A stretch of 38,475 bases of DNA from an uncultured archaeon A07HR60. GTDB taxonomy: Archaea > Halobacteriota > Halobacteria > Halobacteriales > Haloferacaceae. This document shows positions 7,748-16,736 of the stretch, one piece after another (position 1 is the first letter of the stretch; each line of letters begins with the position of its first letter). The notes beneath the pieces were generated by a model, which ran no database searches, was not told the origin of the DNA, and worked only from the letters and a program-made list of their open reading frames with translations. The stretch is from positions 17,175 to 55,649 of the forward strand of contig KI543232.1 of NCBI GenBank assembly GCA_000496235.1, in the 5' to 3' direction. A program made the translations under genes and the position numbers.

Positions 7748-9266
7748 AACGACACTCCAACTCGGGATCGTGGCGGCGTACCTGCTGGTGGCGCTCGGAA
7801 TCGGGCTGGTAGCTTACCGATTGTCAGAGCGGACTGCCGAAGATTACTTTCTCGCGAGTCGGACGCTCGGAACGGTGGTGTTGGTGTTCACCACGTTTGC
7901 GACGCTGTTGTCGGCATTCACCTTCTTCGGCGGCCCGAACCTCTCGTTCCAAGCGGGTCCCGAGTGGATTCTGGTGATGGGGCTGATGGACGGCCTCATT
8001 TTCGGGCTGTTATGGTACATCGTCGGATACAAACAGTGGCTGGTCGGTCAGGCCCACGGGTACGTGACACTCGGTGAGATGCTCGGCGAGCGGTTCGGCT
8101 CACGGTTGCTCCGGGTATTCGTCGCGGGGATCAGTCTCTTCTGGCTCGTGCCGTACATTATGCTCCAGCAACAGGGCGCGGGGACGGCACTCGTCGCGCT
8201 GACGGAAGGCACCGTCCCGTACTGGGTCGGCGCCGGCGGTATCACCCTGTTCATGATCGTGTACGTGACGATCTCGGGGATGCGCGGTGTGGCCTGGACC
8301 GACACGCTCCAGGGGCTGTTCATGCTCGGGATCGTCTGGCTGGCCGCGGCGTGGGTGCTCGCGTCTGTGGGCGGTCCCGGTGCTGCGACAGCGACACTAG
8401 CCGAGACGAACCCCGAATTCCTCTCGCTGGGCGGCGGACTCTACTCGCCCGCATTCATCCTCTCGTCGGCAATCTCGATCGCATTCGGAGTGACGATGTT
8501 TCCGCAGGTCAATCAGCGCTTTTTCGTCGCCAAGTCGGCTGCCGTCATCAAGCGAACGTTCACGCTGTGGCCGGTGCTGGTCCTGCTTTTGTTTGTCCCA
8601 GCGTTCATGCTCGGGGCGTGGGCACAGGGACTCGGCATCACGGCTGCAGCCGGCGAGAACGTCCTCCCACTGCTACTGAACGAGTACACGCCGGCGTGGT
8701 TCGCCGCACTTGTCGTAGCCGGGGCGATTGCCGCGATGATGTCTTCCAGTGACTCGATGCTGCTGTCTGGATCGTCGTACCTGGCCCGTGACGTGTACCG
8801 GCAAGTAGCTACGGATATCACCGACCGTCGAGAGGCGCTCGTGGGGCAGGCCGGTGTCGTCGTGCTGGCACTGATTTCGTTCGGACTGAGCCTGTTACAG
8901 CCAGGAACGATCATCGAAATCGGAGACACCGCTTTCGGCGGCTTCGCGCAACTCACGCTGCCCGTCATAATCGCGCTGTACTGGCAGGGAACGACCCGGA
9001 ACGGAATGCTCGCCGGCGTGATCGGGAGTCAATTGTTCTATATCCCGAGTGTCATCGGCTCGATCCCGTTCGTCCCTTTCTACAGTAGACTCGCGGGCGT
9101 GTTCCCCGACGCCTACGTCCTCCCGTTTGCTCCCGGCCTGGGTGGCTTTTCACCGTCTCTCGCGGGGATGGCCCTGGGCGTCGTGCTGACTGTTGGCGTG
9201 TCACTGATTACGTCTCCCGAGACGACAGAAGACGCGAGTCTGTACGACACGCTCTCAGCAGACTGA
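7740..9266 (+). CDS. Sodium:solute symporter (SSS family)
   Basis: The 508-residue protein has about 13 hydrophobic helices. An early segment (AEDYFLASRTLGTVVLVFTT) is a hallmark of SSS/SSF transporters. The segment with AAMMSSSDSMLLSGSSYLARDVYR contains the serine cluster of the Na+ site in helix 8 of the LeuT-like fold and the conserved region after it. It would use the sodium gradient to import a small solute. Substrate cannot be read from sequence; members move pantothenate, proline, sugars or organic acids. The start at 7740 overlaps the DUF3311 gene, so the two are co-translated. Confidence 0.88.
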   Translation: MAETTLQLGIVAAYLLVALGIGLVAYRLSERTAEDYFLASRTLGTVVLVFTTFATLLSAFTFFGGPNLSFQAGPEWILVMGLMDGLIFGLLWYIVGYKQWLVGQAHGYVTLGEMLGERFGSRLLRVFVAGISLFWLVPYIMLQQQGAGTALVALTEGTVPYWVGAGGITLFMIVYVTISGMRGVAWTDTLQGLFMLGIVWLAAAWVLASVGGPGAATATLAETNPEFLSLGGGLYSPAFILSSAISIAFGVTMFPQVNQRFFVAKSAAVIKRTFTLWPVLVLLLFVPAFMLGAWAQGLGITAAAGENVLPLLLNEYTPAWFAALVVAGAIAAMMSSSDSMLLSGSSYLARDVYRQVATDITDRREALVGQAGVVVLALISFGLSLLQPGTIIEIGDTAFGGFAQLTLPVIIALYWQGTTRNGMLAGVIGSQLFYIPSVIGSIPFVPFYSRLAGVFPDAYVLPFAPGLGGFSPSLAGMALGVVLTVGVSLITSPETTEDASLYDTLSAD

Positions 9267-9314
9267 CGGCCGGTGTCACCACCCAACTTGCAATAGTTGT
9301 CTACGCAACTGAAT

Positions 9315-9348
9315 CCCGACTGTCGGTTATCAATTATCGGCTGTCGGG
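9315..9348 (+). repeat. Small inverted repeat after the symporter gene
   Basis: CCCGAC (9315-9320) is mirrored by GTCGGG (9343-9348), and CCGACTGTCGG (9316-9326) is itself palindromic. It lies about 50 nt after the symporter stop and could be a transcript 3'-end hairpin, but no poly-T run follows. Confidence 0.25.
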
Positions 9349-9466
9349 TGCACCCTCACGTGTCGGTCACACTGTCCAGACCATACGGTCGGTACGGACG
9401 GCGCTCCGGGCGTGAGCTGGGTCGCGTCATATCTGCAATTGAGGCATTACCAGCTACCGGTCGCCG

Positions 9467-9664
9467 TCAGTCGGTGCTGGCCTCGAGTTGGACAGCGCGT
9501 CCTGTGGCGCCGACTGCGCCCGTACCAACGAGCAGTGAGATCACGGTGAGTATCGATCCAGTGGCCCACGCGCCGTGTTGGACCGTCATCAGTGCTCCTG
9601 CCGACAACACACCTGCGAGGCCACCACTCAGGTACGCGACCGCTCGAGTCGTTCGGATGCGCAT
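9467..9664 (-). CDS. Small two-helix membrane protein, hypothetical
   Basis: The 65-residue protein begins with basic residues (MRIRTTR), has two Gly/Ala-rich hydrophobic helices (about residues 10-27 and 34-54) and ends acidic. A TTTAATT box at 9685-9691 on the minus strand lies about 24 nt before the ATG, consistent with a leaderless transcript. No family recognised. It is separated by 256 nt from the molybdoenzyme gene on the same strand and seems to be transcribed alone. Confidence 0.65.
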   Translation of the reverse strand: MRIRTTRAVAYLSGGLAGVLSAGALMTVQHGAWATGSILTVISLLVGTGAVGATGRAVQLEASTD

Positions 9665-9920
9665 GCATATGTTCAGGAGTCATCAATTAAATGATGAAGA
9701 GCTCATTCTCAGATACCGTTTCCCCAGTTCTACCCCACCGCGTCTCGGTAGCCGGCGACAGATGTTCGCCCGCAGGCGAACGGTCACGTCATGTTCGACA
9801 GCGAACGACCCGCGTCATTGGCCGTGGTGATCGACACTCAGGTTGTTCTCTCATGTCACTGTCAGTGTCCGGCTGTCAGAGTCGTGTCGGCGCTCTCTGT
9901 GGCGACGGTTTCGCGCGTGA
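9665..9920. other. Intergenic region, no gene seen
   Basis: 256 nt between the small membrane protein gene and the molybdoenzyme gene, both on minus. It holds the TATA-like box of the former at 9685-9691. Open plus-strand frames crossing it are Arg/Ser-rich and look like noise. Confidence 0.4.
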
Positions 9921-11489
9921 TCACACAGTCTCAGAGACCCGGTGCCAGCCAGTCGCGCCACCGGGACGCGGGTCGGTCTCATCGGCCGTCTGAACGGACC
10001 CGTCCTGGCGAATCGTCCGGCAGACGATTTCGAGTTCGGTCCCGGCTTCCACGTCAACGGGATGTTTCCAGCGACGGCGCATGTGCGGGCCGAGTTGTGA
10101 CTCGAGTGTGGCCTGATTCCAGGAATCACCGCCGTCGATGCTCACCTCGACGGCTTGAATCTCCTCGAATTGTGTCTCGAGCCCGCCAAACGCGACGCCG
10201 CCAATTTGGACTGTCTGCCCGTCGCGCGTGACACTCTGGATGTATGATCCCGTGTTGAGAACCGCCTCCTCGTTCCAGCCTCGCTCGTGCCAGTATCCAT
10301 CTCGGTCGGATTCCACGAGTTCGATTTCATCGATCCATTTTGTCATTTTCATCCCGTAACGCCCGGGGATCAGCAGGCGGGCGGGGAATCCGTTTTTATC
10401 GCGGAGTGTGCGGTCGCCCATCCCGTATGCCAGCAAGATATCCTCGCGGCGAATCTGCTCGATCGGGAACGTCTCGCTGTACCCATCGGCAGCGTGGGTG
10501 ACGACATCGACAGTGCCGTCGGCAGGGGCAGCCGTCTCCACTAACTCAGATAGTGGGACCCCCGTCCAATGGGCAGTCCCGATGAGATCGCCACCGACCT
10601 CATTTGACACACACACCATCGTCATGGACTGTTGGACCGTCTTCTCGTGTCCCAGAAGGTCATCGTAGGCCAACTCGTACGGGTCGGACACAGCCCCACT
10701 AACGGTTAGTTGCCACTCACTCGCGTCAATTGATGGAGGTGAGACGTTCTTGTGGATCACGTAGTGGTCGGCTGGCGAGGTAATGGCGGGCGGCATTTCG
10801 CCGAATTCGAAGCCGGGATCGCCAGTGGGCGGAGAGACGGCCACGGGCAGCATGTCCGGTGTTCTGGAATCCCGTGACCCGGCGATCCTGTCGAGTGTCG
10901 CCCTGAACAGTCCGACAGACACGGTCGCCCCGCCGAGGATTGCCAAGCTCCGGCCCGCGAACGATCGGCGGCTTTGTAGAGATGTTGTGTCGGTGCTGCT
11001 GGATTTCAATATCCATCCGGCAAGGAAGGCCTGGAAGACGGCGATTAGCGCAGTAGTTATCATCGGAGCCGATAACGGGACACCGCCAAGTGCAAGCAGG
11101 CCACACGTGACCGCCACACCGGAGCTGACCCAGACGGAGCTACTAATACGATCATCCACCACCGACAGACGAGCGGCGACAACCCCGAGGCCACCCGCGA
11201 GAAGAGCCGCTCCAGCGACGAGACTGCCGAGGAGGAGTGGTTTCGCCCAGAATCCGAGCAGATCGATCATCGTCGCGGCGAACCATCCCGGCGAGGTCAC
11301 GATAACGAAATCCGCGAGCGGGATCAGTCCGAATCCACCAGTCAATGGGCCAGCAGCGAACAGTCCACCAACCCACACCAGTCCAACGACTGCGCCGCGG
11401 AGTGCAGCAACCACATCTTCCTGGGTAACGTACTCTGCGAAACTCACCGTGAGTCGCCCCCGGCAGATGAGTTTGACATACGACAGCAA
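9921..11489 (-). CDS. Membrane-anchored sulfite-oxidase-family molybdopterin oxidoreductase
   Basis: The 522-residue protein has two parts. Residues about 27-162 hold roughly five hydrophobic helices. Residues 173-200 hold a twin-arginine motif (SRRSFAG) followed by a further helix (LAILGGATVSVGLF). Residues from about 240 form a sulfite-oxidase-type molybdopterin domain: CVSNEVGG includes the expected Mo-ligand cysteine (Cys293), followed by TAHWTGVPL, LIPGRYGMKMTKWI and a dimerisation-type Ig domain (VEVSIDGGDSWNQA). It should oxidise or reduce a small oxoanion-type or sulfoxide-type substrate outside the membrane; which one is unknown. The start is uncertain, because a GTG at 11447 would remove 14 basic residues. 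Confidence 0.85.
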   Translation of the reverse strand: MLSYVKLICRGRLTVSFAEYVTQEDVVAALRGAVVGLVWVGGLFAAGPLTGGFGLIPLADFVIVTSPGWFAATMIDLLGFWAKPLLLGSLVAGAALLAGGLGVVAARLSVVDDRISSSVWVSSGVAVTCGLLALGGVPLSAPMITTALIAVFQAFLAGWILKSSSTDTTSLQSRRSFAGRSLAILGGATVSVGLFRATLDRIAGSRDSRTPDMLPVAVSPPTGDPGFEFGEMPPAITSPADHYVIHKNVSPPSIDASEWQLTVSGAVSDPYELAYDDLLGHEKTVQQSMTMVCVSNEVGGDLIGTAHWTGVPLSELVETAAPADGTVDVVTHAADGYSETFPIEQIRREDILLAYGMGDRTLRDKNGFPARLLIPGRYGMKMTKWIDEIELVESDRDGYWHERGWNEEAVLNTGSYIQSVTRDGQTVQIGGVAFGGLETQFEEIQAVEVSIDGGDSWNQATLESQLGPHMRRRWKHPVDVEAGTELEIVCRTIRQDGSVQTADETDPRPGGATGWHRVSETV

Positions 11490-11572
11490 TGTCTGGTAGA
11501 CGAATAGTCCTGCCGAGTTAGGGACACGTAGACGGAGGCGACAATCTCAGAGGGTGTGTCTATCGTTGTCAG

Positions 11573-11779
11573 TTACTCTTCATCGAGCAAGCCGAGATCT
11601 CTGGCCGCGAGATCCGCCACCCGGCTGGCAATCGCTGGGTCAACGGTCGCGAGTTGCTCGCCATCGTGGAGTCGCTCGTTGTGTCGCGTGATCGCCCCTT
11701 CGACTTCTGACAGGGGGATTTTCGACTCGGTTTCACAGTCCGGACACACAATCGGGACGGTTGGCTGGTCGTCGCTCAT
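11573..11779 (-). CDS. Small C2H2-like putative zinc-binding protein
   Basis: The 68-residue acidic protein has Cys12-x2-Cys15 and His33-x4-His38, a spacing compatible with a zinc finger. The remainder is helical (DPAIASRVADLAARDLGLLDEE). A TTTTATTATA box (11801-11810, minus strand) lies about 26 nt before the ATG, strongly supporting this start and a leaderless message. Many such small zinc-finger proteins occur in haloarchaea, often as regulators or RNA-binding helpers. The function of this one is unknown. The gene lies just upstream of the molybdoenzyme gene on the same strand, with 83 nt between them. Confidence 0.75.
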   Translation of the reverse strand: MSDDQPTVPIVCPDCETESKIPLSEVEGAITRHNERLHDGEQLATVDPAIASRVADLAARDLGLLDEE

Positions 11780-12002
11780 TCGCGTGGAGACACGCTCGGT
11801 TATAATAAAACACGGCGGGTTAGGTGTCGACTTCTGGCGTGACGGGAGCATCATCATCGGATAGCCCGCCACTGGCAGGCGAGCTGGCACGTCACGCTGC
11901 CGACACCGGACCGCCTGCTCATCACTCCCGCTCACGAGGGTGCATTGCCGGTGGCGGGAAACGCAAGTTATTTGCGCGACTCGGGGAGAGTTGAGTCCAA
12001 CA

Positions 12003-12251
12003 ATGCTACTACAGCTCGTGGACAGCTTCTTGCTGGATTACCACGTCGGACACGTGCTGTTACTGCTGCTCGTGGTGACGACGCTCGGGGCGATTCCCCT
12101 GGGGTCACAGAAAGTCATCGCTGCGAATCTAATGACGTTCGGTCTGATCTTCACCGTGTCTCCCTTCGGGATTATGACACAGCTGTACATTCTGCTGGGA
12201 ATCGCGCTGATTGTCATCGCACCCCTCCTCTGGACGACGGCCACCGAATGA
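12003..12251 (+). CDS. Small three-helix membrane protein, hypothetical
   Basis: The 82-residue, almost entirely hydrophobic protein has helices at about residues 16-33, 38-53 and 57-78. A TTATTT box at 11968-11973 lies about 33 nt before the ATG, which allows a very short leader; frames starting earlier add non-native residues. No motif is visible and no family recognised. Confidence 0.7.
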   Translation: MLLQLVDSFLLDYHVGHVLLLLLVVTTLGAIPLGSQKVIAANLMTFGLIFTVSPFGIMTQLYILLGIALIVIAPLLWTTATE

Positions 12252-12603
12252 GCCGGCCGTCAAGGAGGAATCGTGTGATTTCGCTGAATTGAGCCCCGCT
12301 AACAAAACTTTCCTGGACGTGGATTCTCTGGACACAGCTTTCCCTGGACGCGACCTCCCAGACGTGCCCGGAACGGGCTCGTGTCGTGTCACCCAGCGCT
12401 GGCGGAATCAAACTGAACCAGCCGCGCGGCAGTCGCGTCCGGAATCCTGAGCATGTTTCAACCGGCATGATCTCGGAACCGCTCCTCGTGACAGCGCTAA
12501 TTACCGTTCGCTCTCGTGACCGCACATCGACGAGCGTCAGGACTGCGTCTCCTGAAGATAGCGTGACCGGCCCCTTTTTTATCTCGGATGTGGTGGTAGC
12601 CGT
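12252..12603 (+). promoter_or_regulatory. Intergenic region with the thrB promoter
   Basis: About 350 nt without a convincing gene. Its only clear signal is a T-rich box (TTTTTTAT, 12575-12582) centred 26 nt before the thrB ATG, as expected for a leaderless haloarchaeal promoter. The long minus-strand frame 12214-12819 overlaps thrB and has a Ser/Arg-rich composition typical of noise. Confidence 0.55.
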
Positions 12604-13479
12604 ATGATTACGGTCCGGGCGCCGGCCACTAGCGCTAACCTGGGGAGCGGGTTCGACGTATTCGGGGCCGCGTTCGATCGCCCGGCCGATGTGGTACGAG
12701 TATCGAAAGCTGACGAGACCACAATCGACGTGACTGGCGTCGGGAGTCGCTACATTCCAGAAGACCCCGACGGGAACACTGTCGGCGCCGTAGCAGAAGC
12801 TCTCGACGCGCCAGCCCACATCGAGATCGACAAAGGCGTTCGGCCGGCATCTGGGATGGGTTCGTCGGCAGCGTCGGCGGCCGCGGCGGCAGTCGCGCTG
12901 AACGAACTGTACGGGCGCGGGTTACCGCGGAAAGAGTTGGTCGCGATCGCCGCGGAGGGAGAGGCGGTCGTTTCTGGCACGGCTCACGCCGACAACGTGG
13001 CGCCGTCGATTCTGGGCGGGTTCACCGTCGCTGCGGAGTCGGGCATCTCCACGGTTTCGGCGGAGGTCCCGCTGGTGGTCTGTCTGCCAGATATTGCAGT
13101 GTCGACCCGGGATGCCCGGCGGGTCGTCCCAGATCAAGCGACTATGGACCAAGTCGTCACGACGGTCGGGCGGGCGGCGTCGCTCGCGATCGGTATGTGC
13201 CGGTCGGACCCGGTGCTCGTCGGCCAGGGAATGCACGATACCGTGGTCACACCGGAGCGTGCCAGACTGATCACGGGTTATGAGACTGTCCGCGAGGCCG
13301 CCTTCGACGCCGGCGCGACTGGCGTCACCGTCAGCGGCGCCGGCCCGGCACTAGTGGCTGCCTGTCGAGAACACGACCGGCGCGGAATCGCCGCCGCGAT
13401 GGTGGAAGCGTTCGACGCTGAAGACGTGGACTCACAGGCGTATCAGACACGGATCGGTCGGGGCGCCGAGATCATCTGA
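12604..13479 (+). CDS. thrB: Homoserine kinase
   Basis: The 291-residue protein is a GHMP-family kinase that phosphorylates L-homoserine to O-phosphohomoserine, the step before threonine synthase. Visible motifs are the N-terminal PATSANLGSGFD (7-18), the ATP-binding loop (PASGMGSSAASAAA, about residue 81) and the C-terminal VTVSGAGPALVA. Length fits the archaeal family (about 290-300). No other threonine-pathway gene is in the window. A T-rich box centred 26 nt upstream supports the ATG. The stop codon falls inside a short CTGAT repeat. Confidence 0.93.
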   Translation: MITVRAPATSANLGSGFDVFGAAFDRPADVVRVSKADETTIDVTGVGSRYIPEDPDGNTVGAVAEALDAPAHIEIDKGVRPASGMGSSAASAAAAAVALNELYGRGLPRKELVAIAAEGEAVVSGTAHADNVAPSILGGFTVAAESGISTVSAEVPLVVCLPDIAVSTRDARRVVPDQATMDQVVTTVGRAASLAIGMCRSDPVLVGQGMHDTVVTPERARLITGYETVREAAFDAGATGVTVSGAGPALVAACREHDRRGIAAAMVEAFDAEDVDSQAYQTRIGRGAEII

Positions 13480-13495
13480 TCTGATCTGATCTGAT
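13476..13495 (+). repeat. Four CTGAT units over the thrB stop codon
   Basis: The pentamer CTGAT is repeated four times in a row and contains the thrB TGA stop (13477-13479). Because the unit is five bases long, further TGA triplets follow in other frames. It may be a simple slippage tract. Confidence 0.8.
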
Positions 13496-13647
13496 CCACC
13501 CCGTCACTGGTTACTCGTGGGGTATCTCTAAACTGTCAGCTGTCGACAGATCGTCCCCTCCGTGACGGGTCATGACTCTCACGGGTCGTCGTCCCCGCAA
13601 GTGAGCCAAATCTACTCACGGGAGTCGAACCGCTCGCACACAAGCTG

Positions 13648-13653
13648 AAAAAA
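13648..13653 (-). terminator. Probable poly-T terminator of pdxS
   Basis: On the minus strand a T6 run follows GC-rich sequence (GACTCCGCGC) about 25 nt after the pdxS stop. Archaeal transcription commonly ends at such T-runs without needing a hairpin. Confidence 0.5.
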
Positions 13654-13677
13654 GCGCGGAGTCAGATCGGGTGTAGC

Positions 13678-14595
13678 TTAGTCGTCAGAGACGCCGCGAC
13701 TCTGGAGTTTCTCATCGTCGCCAAGGTCGCCGTTAGCTTGGCCGGACATACCTTGGCCCGGGTTCTCGGCGATTTCGGCCAGCACCTCTGGATTGTCCCA
13801 GTTGTTGACTGCCGCGACGATAGCCTCACCCATGGCCGGCGGGTTCTCCGCTCCGAATATTCCCGAGCCAACAAAGATGCCGTCACAGCCGTGGTGCATC
13901 ATGAGCGCCGCGTCAGCCGGCGTCGCGATGCCGCCTGCTGCAAAGTTGACGACCGGAAGCCGTTCGAGCTCGGCCGTTTCGTGGACGAGATGACGGGGGG
14001 CACCGTGTTCACGGGCCCACTGCTCGCGTTCTTCGTAATTCAGTCCCGTCAGCTTGCGGATCTGGTTTTTGATCGTTCGCTGGTGTTTGACTGCCTGGTT
14101 CACGTCGCCAGTGCCAGCCTCACCTTTGGTTCGGATGAGTGCCGCGCCCTCGTTGATACGGCGAAGTCCCTCGGGAAGATTCCGGGCGCCACAGACGAAC
14201 GGCGAAGTGAACTCCGTCTTATCGATGTGGTACTCGTCGTCGGCTGGTGTCAGCACCTCTGACTCGTCGATCATATCGACACCAAGAGCCTCCAAAATCT
14301 CAGATTCCTTGTGGTGACCGATTCTGGATTTGCCCATCGCCGGAATCGACACTTCGTCAATGATATTTTTCACGTTCGTCGGGTCTGGCATCCGCGCGAC
14401 CCCACCGCGCTTGCGGATATCTGCCGGGACCGCTTCGAGTGCCATGACAGCGACTGCACCGGCGTCTTCTGCGATGCGTGCCTGTTCTCGGGTGACGACG
14501 TCCATAATGACGCCTCCCTTCTGCATTTGTGCGAATCCGCGTTTGATCAGATCAGTTCCGCGCTTCAGATCTTTAAGATCCGTTGGCTCGGCCAT
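13678..14595 (-). CDS. pdxS: Pyridoxal 5'-phosphate synthase lyase subunit PdxS
   Basis: The 305-residue TIM-barrel protein condenses ribose 5-phosphate, glyceraldehyde 3-phosphate and ammonia into vitamin B6. Both active-site lysine neighbourhoods of the family are present (MGKSRIGH and [10 protein letters not shown]), with [17 protein letters not shown] and [17 protein letters not shown] also typical. Between RTKGE and the NFAAGG region it has an insert common in archaeal PdxS. The start was chosen at [16 protein letters not shown]; the ATG 24 nt upstream adds cysteine-rich residues and leaves no room for a promoter. The glutaminase partner PdxT is not in the window, which is common in archaea. 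Confidence 0.95.
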   Translation of the reverse strand: MAEPTDLKDLKRGTDLIKRGFAQMQKGGVIMDVVTREQARIAEDAGAVAVMALEAVPADIRKRGGVARMPDPTNVKNIIDEVSIPAMGKSRIGHHKESEILEALGVDMIDESEVLTPADDEYHIDKTEFTSPFVCGARNLPEGLRRINEGAALIRTKGEAGTGDVNQAVKHQRTIKNQIRKLTGLNYEEREQWAREHGAPRHLVHETAELERLPVVNFAAGGIATPADAALMMHHGCDGIFVGSGIFGAENPPAMGEAIVAAVNNWDNPEVLAEIAENPGQGMSGQANGDLGDDEKLQSRGVSDD

Positions 14596-14820
14596 ACAAC
14601 AGATTAGAATGCAGGCCACTTAACGGGTCGGCTTGCGGGTGACATTTGCCACACAGGACCCGCTATTGTCACACACTGTACATGTGCAATTCCAAATTCT
14701 GGGTACTCGTTTCGGGTCGAGATGACAGAAACGACGACAGGAGTCGACGTCAAGTCGCATGATTCAGTCGTCGTGCCTGACAGTATCCGGGGTTCGAGCT
14801 GGTGTCTTTTTGTGCCGTAG
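14596..14820. promoter_or_regulatory. Intergenic region between CoA-ligase and pdxS
   Basis: 225 nt. A GTTAAG box (minus strand, about 14618-14623) lies about 26 nt before the pdxS ATG and is the likely promoter. A short T-run (minus strand As, plus CTTTTTG at 14806-14812) does not suit termination of the CoA-ligase gene. No gene seen. Confidence 0.4.
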
Positions 14821-16491
14821 TCACGCCTCTCGGCTCCGGAGTTTGCGCCGCTGAATTTTCGATGTGGTCGTCTGTGGGAGGTCGTCGACGAACTCGATTT
14901 CGCGGGGATACTCGTGTTTCGCGAGAGTGGTCCGCACGAGATCTTGGATCTCCTCACGCAGAGTTTCGGAGTCGGTCACCGGGTTGCGACGGGGCGCAAC
15001 CGGCTGAACGAACGCCTTAATCACCTCATTGCGGAGGTCATCGTCGACGCCGATGACTCCCACCTGCTCGACGGCAGGATGCTCAAGAATCGCGCTCTCG
15101 ACTTCACCCGGACCGACACGGTAGCCGGCCGTGATGATCACGTCGTCATCCCGAGACTTGAACCAGAGATAGCCGTCCGAGTCACGACTGGCCAGATCGC
15201 CGGTGAGGTGCCAGGTCCCCTCGCCCATGGCATCGACGGAGGCAGATGCTGTCTTGTCTGGCAGATTCCAGTACTGTTGAAACACGACCGGGTCACCCGA
15301 GCCGTCTGGGCCGTCACGTTTCACCGCGAGTTGGCCCACCTCGTCGTCCGGCTTTCGCTCGCCAGTCTCGGGATCGATTGGCGCGACCTCGTGACCAGGC
15401 ACGGGTTTGCCCATGCTTGCCGGCTGCGCGTCAAACCACTGTTGACAATTCGTCGCCAGGAGATTTGCCTCTGTCTGTCCGTACAACTCGTTCACCGGCA
15501 CCCCGCCGAGTTCCTCATCGACCCACTCCAGGATTTCGGGTGTCAACGGTTCACCCCCCGAACAGATCGCTTCCACCGACAGATCCCACTCGCTGGGGGT
15601 TTCGTTCATCATCATGCGGATGGCCGTCGGCGGGAGGAAGGTGTTCGTCACGTCGTACTGTTCCATGATGTCGTATGCCTGTTCAGTATCGAATCCACCC
15701 ATCGGATAGCCGACCACCGGTTGGCCGTAGTGCCACGCCGGGAATAGCAGGTCGCCTAACGCGCCGATCCACGCCCAGTCTGCCGGAGTCCAGAACGTGC
15801 CAGCAACGTCGAGTTCGAAGTACATCTGAAAGGCGGCGCAGTGGCCGACCCAGACGCCGTGGCCTTGGAGAACCCCTTTCGGCGGCCCGGTCGACCCGCT
15901 GGTGTACATGATGATGGCTGGAGTGTCGGCTGTCGTCTCGACGCGGTCGAACGTCGGGGGCGCCTCGAGCAACGCCTCGAACGGCTCGGTCGCGTCGCTT
16001 TCGCCCGCCCCATCGCCGGCCTCGAAGTGATACTCGAGATTCGGGCACGCGCGGACGGCCTCAGTCGCAGCATCACGGATCTCGGTGGTAGTGACCACCG
16101 CGACCGCCTCGCTGTCGTGGAGCCGACTTTGCAGGCCATCCGTGCCGAACAGTACCGACAGCGGAAGCGACACCGCACCCAACTTCCAACAAGCCAGATG
16201 TGTCACCGGGTTCGCGACAGTCTGAGAGAGCACGACCCCGATCCGGTCACCTTCGGTGATCCCCCGGTCGGCGAGCGCGTTCGCGACACGGTCGGATAGC
16301 CGGTCCAAATCAGCAAACGAGTAATCGTCTGGCTGGTCGTCTGGATAGTGACGACGGAGTGCCAACGCGTCCGTGTCGTCGTGTTTTCGAAGCAGATCGT
16401 GAGCGAGATTGTAATCGTCCGGGAGCCCCCACTCGAACTGCTCGCGTGCAGTCTCGTACGTCTCGTATGCGACGTCCACGTGCCAAGTCAT
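14821..16491 (-). CDS. Acyl-CoA synthetase (AMP-forming), medium-chain type
   Basis: The 556-residue ANL-superfamily enzyme activates a carboxylic acid with ATP and CoA through an acyl-adenylate. Motifs: YTSGSTGPPKG (196-206, phosphate loop), VNELYGQTEANL (adenine and acid region), WHLTGDLASRDSDGYLWFKSRDDD (ribose-binding Asp and hinge) and TTSKIQRRKLR (catalytic lysine near the C-terminus). Overall it resembles the medium-chain or ACSM-type branch. A T5 run at 16518-16522 about 28 nt upstream supports the second ATG (16491) over that at 16506. It lies 245 nt downstream of livF on the same strand. It might activate an acid imported by, or derived from the substrate of, the adjacent transporter. 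Confidence 0.88.
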   Translation of the reverse strand: MTWHVDVAYETYETAREQFEWGLPDDYNLAHDLLRKHDDTDALALRRHYPDDQPDDYSFADLDRLSDRVANALADRGITEGDRIGVVLSQTVANPVTHLACWKLGAVSLPLSVLFGTDGLQSRLHDSEAVAVVTTTEIRDAATEAVRACPNLEYHFEAGDGAGESDATEPFEALLEAPPTFDRVETTADTPAIIMYTSGSTGPPKGVLQGHGVWVGHCAAFQMYFELDVAGTFWTPADWAWIGALGDLLFPAWHYGQPVVGYPMGGFDTEQAYDIMEQYDVTNTFLPPTAIRMMMNETPSEWDLSVEAICSGGEPLTPEILEWVDEELGGVPVNELYGQTEANLLATNCQQWFDAQPASMGKPVPGHEVAPIDPETGERKPDDEVGQLAVKRDGPDGSGDPVVFQQYWNLPDKTASASVDAMGEGTWHLTGDLASRDSDGYLWFKSRDDDVIITAGYRVGPGEVESAILEHPAVEQVGVIGVDDDLRNEVIKAFVQPVAPRRNPVTDSETLREEIQDLVRTTLAKHEYPREIEFVDDLPQTTTSKIQRRKLRSREA

Positions 16492-16736
16492 ACCCCTAAC
16501 CGGCATGTCGCGGCGACAAAAATCCAGCGCCAGCCGTCAGTATCTACCGACTCGCTCTCACGCGTCCGCGAGCACCGTCGCGACGCGAAACCGGGAAGAT
16601 GAAAATGAAAATCAGGGGTCTGGAGGAAGTGCCCGATTTTCAGAGCACCTGTGGCGAGGTGCACAACGCGCGGTGAGAGTCAAACAGGATATGAAGCGAC
16701 ACAGAAGAGTCAGGTCAGGGCCGTCGTCGCAGTCTC
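16492..16736. promoter_or_regulatory. Intergenic region with the CoA-ligase promoter
   Basis: 245 nt after livF. It carries the T-rich box at 16518-16522 (minus strand, GGATTTTTG) that probably drives the CoA-ligase gene separately from the liv genes. No other feature seen. Confidence 0.5.

Noticed and set aside
12214-12819. 201-codon minus-strand frame over the thrB start
   Set aside because: It overlaps thrB in antisense and has the Ser/Arg bias of a shadow frame.
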